A DNA stretch of 7,773 bases, from the NCBI GenBank assembly GCA_003157445.1, contig PMJN01000261.1, positions 1-7,773 on the forward strand. Direction: 5' to 3'. A program made the translations under genes and the position numbers. This document shows positions 4,794 through 7,773 of this stretch, piece after piece. Source of the stretch: Micrococcales bacterium. Lineage in GTDB: Bacteria > Actinomycetota > Actinomycetes > Actinomycetales > Dermatophilaceae. The notes beneath the pieces are model-generated. The model worked only from the letters and a program-made list of their open reading frames with translations, searched no databases and was not told the DNA's origin. Each line of letters starts with the position of its first letter. The stretch's first letter is position 1.

Positions 4794-6255
4794 AAGGCGC
4801 TGGTTCGTAGTCCTTGATGAAGCAACCGTAGAGGTCGGTGCCCAGCTCGCCTTGGACGATTGGGTCATAGACCCGCGCCGCGCCATCGACAAGATCGAGA
4901 GGGGCGTGGAAGCCCTCCTCGGCAAGCCGCATCTTGGTCGGGTGTGGGCGCTCATCGGTGATCCATCCGGTGTCGACCGCGGTCATCAAGATGGCGTCGG
5001 CCTCGAGCATCTCCTGGGAGCTGGTTCGGGTGAGCATGTTGAGCGCCGCCTTGGCCATGTTGGTGTGCGGATGACCAGGGCCCTTGTAGTTGCGGCTGAA
5101 CTGGCCCTCCATCGCCGAGACGTTGACGACGTACTTGCGCCGAGCCGTGGAGTTGGCCATCGAGGCACGCAGCCGGCTGATCAGAATGAAGGGCGCGGTG
5201 GCATTGCAGAGCTGAACCTCGAGCAGTTCCAGCGGATCTACCTCCTGCACAGGCTGAGTCCAGCTGTTTACTTCGTGCAGGTCGGGCACCAGACCGCCGG
5301 CGTCGATCGCCGTGCCAGCCGCCACCCTGGCCGGGGTCGCGGAGCCGGCACGCAGGGCCAACGCGGTCAGTGCGTGGGGGGCCGTCGTATGTACCGTCGG
5401 CGGGGCGTGCAGGGCCCCGGCCAACGAGCTCGGATGCGCATCGCTGATGTGGTCGAAGGTGATCATCTCCGGCAGTTGGCCATGGGGTAGTGGCTCCGCC
5501 TCGGCTTGCACGAGCGGTGCGTAGGACCCCGGCGAGCGGCGCACGGTCTGGGCTGCGTTGTTGATCAGGATATCCAGCGGTCCCTGCGCGGCCACGGAAT
5601 CTGCAAGCGCGACAACCTGGGCCGGGTCTCGCAGGTCGATGCCGACGATACGCAGCCGATGGATCCAGCTGGCGCTGTCCTCCATCGCGGTGAACCTACG
5701 GATCGCATCGGCTGGGAAGCGTGTGGTGATCGTGGTGTGGGCACCGTCGCGCAACAGCCTGAGCGCGATATACATCCCGATCTTGGCGCGGCCACCGGTG
5801 AGCAGAGCACGTCGACCAGTCAGGTCGCAGCGCGCGTTGCGTTTGCCGCGGTTAAGGGCAGCGCAGGGGGGGCAGAGCTGATGATAAAAGGCGTCCACAT
5901 CGACATAACGAGCCTTGCAGGTGTAGCAGGAGCGCGGCTGAAGAAGCCGCCCGGCGAGTGCACCGGTGGCGTTCGACACCAACTGCAGACCTTGGGTCTC
6001 GTCGTCGATCCGTTCGCGGGCACCGGTCGCGGTCAAGGCAGTAATGGCACGGTCATTGGCCAGCACCTTGTCGCGGCGCTCGGCACGCCGCTTCAGCTTG
6101 ACGCCCTTGAATATCCGCGCGGTCGCCTGCCTGATCGCCACGGCGTCAGGGTGCTCGGTCGGCAGTTCGTCAGCCTGAGCCAGCACGCGAAGGCAAAACT
6201 CCAGGTCAGCAGCCGGTATCGCGGGTTGGGCAGGCTGGTTGTCGTCGGTGGGCAC
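4789..6255 (-). CDS. Atypical SDR-type oxidoreductase with N-terminal four-Cys module
   Basis: The 488-residue protein is much longer than a classical SDR (about 250). Residues 1-105 are a helical, charged region. C110-x2-C113 and C128-x2-C131 form a likely zinc-binding module. The Rossmann domain starts at GRRALLTGGRAKIG, where TGGRAKIG (153-160) replaces the usual TGxxxGxG. VGIDLRDP (204-211) and LINNAA (230-235) match the Asp and NNA motifs. Residues about 240-335 are an extra insertion. VVNVSAMEGQF carries the catalytic-type Ser (S380), but the expected Tyr-x3-Lys reads T398-N-M-A-K402, so Tyr is replaced by Thr. From memory, HPHTNMAKAALNM and NNAAQTVRR recur in a family of long SDR-like proteins in bacteria and fungi, so this is probably the family norm rather than damage. 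The reaction is unknown. The GTG at 6255 is supported by the promoter immediately upstream. It ends facing the GNAT gene. Confidence 0.88.
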   Translation of the reverse strand: MPTDDNQPAQPAIPAADLEFCLRVLAQADELPTEHPDAVAIRQATARIFKGVKLKRRAERRDKVLANDRAITALTATGARERIDDETQGLQLVSNATGALAGRLLQPRSCYTCKARYVDVDAFYHQLCPPCAALNRGKRNARCDLTGRRALLTGGRAKIGMYIALRLLRDGAHTTITTRFPADAIRRFTAMEDSASWIHRLRIVGIDLRDPAQVVALADSVAAQGPLDILINNAAQTVRRSPGSYAPLVQAEAEPLPHGQLPEMITFDHISDAHPSSLAGALHAPPTVHTTAPHALTALALRAGSATPARVAAGTAIDAGGLVPDLHEVNSWTQPVQEVDPLELLEVQLCNATAPFILISRLRASMANSTARRKYVVNVSAMEGQFSRNYKGPGHPHTNMAKAALNMLTRTSSQEMLEADAILMTAVDTGWITDERPHPTKMRLAEEGFHAPLDLVDGAARVYDPIVQGELGTDLYGCFIKDYEPAPW

Positions 6256-6261
6256 TCAGAA

Positions 6262-6289
6262 ACTGTACGCGAGCCACGCACCGACCCAA
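6262..6289 (-). promoter_or_regulatory. Promoter of the SDR gene, leaderless type
   Basis: On the complement, -35 TTGGGT (6284-6289) and -10 TACAGT (6262-6267) are 16 nt apart. The -10 ends 6 nt before the GTG at 6255, so the mRNA would begin at the start codon. No Shine-Dalgarno is present, which agrees. Confidence 0.6.
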
Positions 6290-6312
6290 CCCGTTACGTC
6301 GAAAGTGCAGCC

Positions 6313-6723
6313 CTAACCAGGCCAGGCACCTAGCCCACAGAACCAGGTGATGGCGACGTGAGTGATGAACCCTGGGGCAGGTCGGACATGGGAGGGAACC
6401 TGTCCCAGGCCCGCCCTAGGTTTGCGCGAGGGTCTGCAACAACTCGGGAGCGCCCCCTCGCTGATCCTGGCCCGGCGGCGGACCACCAGGCCGTTGCCCA
6501 TCCCGACGCCGTTGACGCCTTCGGCCACGAAGGAGAGCACTACCCAGGGGTCTCGGTGCCTGTTCCCCAACTTCTTCTGAAGTCCGTCCAGAAGAGCAGA
6601 ACCACTTCGTCGCAATCCAGACCGACTCATACGACGCGCACCTGGGGGCCCGTCCTTATTGATGGTGAACAGGTGTGCCAGCGCCCCGGACGTGATCACT
6701 GCTCGTGCCGCGGCATTGAGCAT
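6313..6723 (-). pseudogene. Decayed PPOX-class (probably F420-dependent) flavin-fold enzyme
   Basis: The minus strand has an open frame of 136 codons, the normal length for this family, but the family motifs jump between frames. In frame 1, MLNAAARAVITSGALAHLFT then INKDG (6649-6723) is the standard N-terminus. The next motif sits in another frame as PQVRVV-stop-VGLDCDEVVLL; the TGA at 6627-6629 stands where relatives have Trp. Frame 1 resumes with RDPWVVLSF and EGVNGVGMGNGLVV, then ARISEG (to 6454). GAPELLQTLAQ continues in a second frame, FPPMSDLPQG in a third, and PGFITHVAIT closes in frame 1 to the stop at 6313. Relatives are small split-barrel oxidoreductases binding F420 or flavin. Compensating indels explain why the frame stays open. 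The ATG has AAGGGA 11 nt upstream and follows the membrane-protein gene by 20 nt, so the two were probably co-transcribed. Confidence 0.8.
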
Positions 6724-6743
6724 GGTGGCGGCTTTCCCTTTAG

Positions 6744-7520
6744 CTAGGCACCCGGAGTCTTGTCAGTGTCGTTCTTGTCGCCGTTGTTCTTGCTCGTGCT
6801 CTTGTCGGTGAGGTCCTTGACCTTCTCGTTGTTCGTGGGGCTGGTATCCGTGGTGTCGCTGACATCGGCCACTGCAGCCGGCTCCCCTGGGTCGGCGATG
6901 CGGCTCTGCATAGAGTCGATGATCTCGGACTGGGTCTTGGCGGTCCCAGTGGCCTCATCGACCGGCGACCCGGCGGAGTGCCGACCGTTGGGGGTGGCCG
7001 TGTACGGGTCCTCGAGCGGGGTTGTCCACGGGTCGTCCTTGGGAGCAGTTTTCTTCATGAACGCCATCGCGGCCGCTGCGCCACCGACAACCAGGCCCAG
7101 GATCAGTAGTACACGCTTCTTCCTGCCCTTAGGTGTAGCGACCGCGTTGCCGGATATGACGGACGCAGCACCCTTGCCACGGGACACCCCCTCGTCCCTG
7201 GCCGCGGCGCTCGCGGCCGCCCAGGCGTTGATCGCCTCGGCCAGGCGGGGAATCAACTCGTCAACGATCTTGTCCCGTGCGGTGTCCACTCTGGGTGCGA
7301 GGCCGCTGACCACGGACTCCAGGTGGGGAGCCGCCACCTCAATGCCATGCTCGACATGTGGCTTGGCCCACACCCTGGCGCTCTCGGTGGCCTGGCCGAC
7401 AGCGGGAATAACCCGCTCGCGTAGCTGGTCGGCGAGTGTGTCTGCCGTGTTCGAGAGGGACTCCGACTGGTCCTGAAGCTGCTCCGTCAGCTGCTCTGTC
7501 CTGCTCTTGGTACGAAACAT
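6744..7520 (-). CDS. Single-pass membrane protein, actinobacterial conserved hypothetical
   Basis: The 258-residue product starts at ATG 7520, decided by GGAGG at 7526-7530 with a 5-nt spacer; the longer open frame to 7724 crosses the promoter. Residues 1-110 are polar and helical with many Gln, Glu and Ala (TEQLTEQLQDQSESL, later ARDKIVDELIPRLAEAI), probably coiled or amphipathic. A basic patch KGRKKR (131-136) precedes one transmembrane helix, VLLILGLVVGGAAAAMAFM (137-155), so the N-terminus is probably cytoplasmic. KDDPWTTPLEDPY (161-173) follows the helix; a D-P-W-x-x-P-L motif right after the membrane segment recurs in actinobacterial membrane proteins of this layout. The last 60 residues are rich in Asp, Asn, Thr and Lys and look disordered. 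Its function is not known. It is divergent from the cyclophilin gene. Confidence 0.85.
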   Translation of the reverse strand: MFRTKSRTEQLTEQLQDQSESLSNTADTLADQLRERVIPAVGQATESARVWAKPHVEHGIEVAAPHLESVVSGLAPRVDTARDKIVDELIPRLAEAINAWAAASAAARDEGVSRGKGAASVISGNAVATPKGRKKRVLLILGLVVGGAAAAMAFMKKTAPKDDPWTTPLEDPYTATPNGRHSAGSPVDEATGTAKTQSEIIDSMQSRIADPGEPAAVADVSDTTDTSPTNNEKVKDLTDKSTSKNNGDKNDTDKTPGA

Positions 7521-7525
7521 GATGT

Positions 7526-7530
7526 CCTCC
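7526..7530 (-). promoter_or_regulatory. Ribosome binding site of the membrane-protein gene
   Basis: The complement reads GGAGG, 5 nt before the ATG at 7520. It fixes the start and shows that this gene, unlike several neighbours, uses a leader. Confidence 0.75.
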
Positions 7531-7557
7531 ACAGGTGATGAGGTCGGCTGTGCTTCC

Positions 7558-7586
7558 ATCCTGCACCGTGACGACGGACCTGACCA
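7558..7586 (-). promoter_or_regulatory. Candidate promoter of the membrane-protein gene
   Basis: On the complement, TGGTCA (7581-7586) and CAGGAT (7558-7563) are 17 nt apart. A start about 7 nt further on gives a leader of roughly 30 nt that includes the GGAGG site. Confidence 0.45.
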
Positions 7587-7652
7587 CCCAGTGCTGGCGG
7601 GAACCTCCCCCACCCGACCCGCCCGAGGCCGTTGTGACTCCGGCACGCATGG

Positions 7653-7658
7653 CAGGAT
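7653..7658 (+). promoter_or_regulatory. Candidate -10 box of the cyclophilin gene
   Basis: CAGGAT ends 6 nt before the ATG at 7665, fitting a leaderless start with one mismatch to TANNNT. TTGTGA (7632-7637) could be the -35, though the 15-nt spacing is short. Confidence 0.4.
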
Positions 7659-7664
7659 GGCTAT

Positions 7665-7773
7665 ATGAACGTCACCCTTCACACGACCCTCGGCGACATC
7701 AATATCACGATGTTCCCCGATCAAGCCCCCAAGACGGTTGCGAACTTCGTCGGACTCGCCAAAGGAACCCTGA
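7665..7773 (+). CDS. ppiA: Cyclophilin-type peptidyl-prolyl cis-trans isomerase (3' end outside window)
   Basis: Only the first 36 codons are visible. They read MNVTLHTTLGDINITMF, then PDQAPKTVANFVGLAKGT, the standard cyclophilin N-terminus: a first strand with G-D-I, then A-P-K-T-V-x-N-F-V-x-L. This agrees closely with the cytosolic PpiA of actinobacteria. No signal peptide precedes it, so it should act in the cytoplasm as a protein-folding helper that isomerises Xaa-Pro bonds. The catalytic Arg and the rest of the active site lie beyond the window. There is no Shine-Dalgarno; a -10-like box 6 nt upstream suggests a leaderless mRNA. It is divergent from the membrane-protein gene, with 144 bp between the starts. 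The gene symbol is by resemblance only. Confidence 0.9.
   Translation, partial: MNVTLHTTLGDINITMFPDQAPKTVANFVGLAKGTL

Noticed and set aside
4681..6333. Long plus-strand frames opposite the SDR gene
   Set aside because: They mirror the SDR gene codon pattern and carry no family motif; the SDR motifs on the minus strand are decisive.
6760..7476. 238-codon plus-strand frame opposite the membrane-protein gene
   Set aside because: Hydrophobic Ser/Ala-rich antisense of a real gene that has a GGAGG site and a clear domain layout on the other strand.

Overview
The window is G+C-rich DNA with mostly G/C third positions. It carries typical actinobacterial gene types: a Gly-rich PadR regulator, an F420/PPOX-type remnant, an actinobacterial-style cyclophilin, and several start codons placed 6-7 nt after a TANNNT box. 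I therefore read it as chromosomal DNA of an actinobacterium. The genus cannot be told from this sequence. I saw no tRNA, rRNA, CRISPR array, IS element or phage gene, and I do not see a new multi-gene system.

Layout. Positions 1-715 (+) hold the C-terminal half of an EAL-domain c-di-GMP phosphodiesterase whose start lies off the window. Positions 716-1144 are non-coding between convergent genes and contain strong hairpins. Positions 1145-1792 (-) encode a PadR-family repressor with a His/Gly-rich N-terminal extension; a nested palindrome just upstream is its likely operator. Positions 1840-3000 hold no intact gene. This stretch contains a clearly decayed GNAT acetyltransferase (minus strand) and two weaker frameshifted coding remnants. 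Positions 3001-3351 (-) encode a DUF1801/YdhG-like protein. Positions 3645-3926 (+) look like a frameshifted small membrane-protein gene. Positions 4005-4568 (+) encode an intact RimJ/RimL-type GNAT. Positions 4789-6255 (-) encode an unusual SDR-type oxidoreductase with an N-terminal four-Cys module and no canonical catalytic Tyr. Positions 6313-6723 (-) are a decayed PPOX-class, probably F420-dependent, enzyme. Positions 6744-7520 (-) encode a single-pass membrane protein, and a cyclophilin starts divergently at 7665 (+) and runs off the end.

The intact genes do not form an obvious pathway; they are mostly single-gene units with their own promoters. The main features of interest are the density of pseudogenes (two clear, up to three more), the PadR operator with no intact divergent target beside it, the atypical SDR, and the repeated leaderless-type promoter arrangement.
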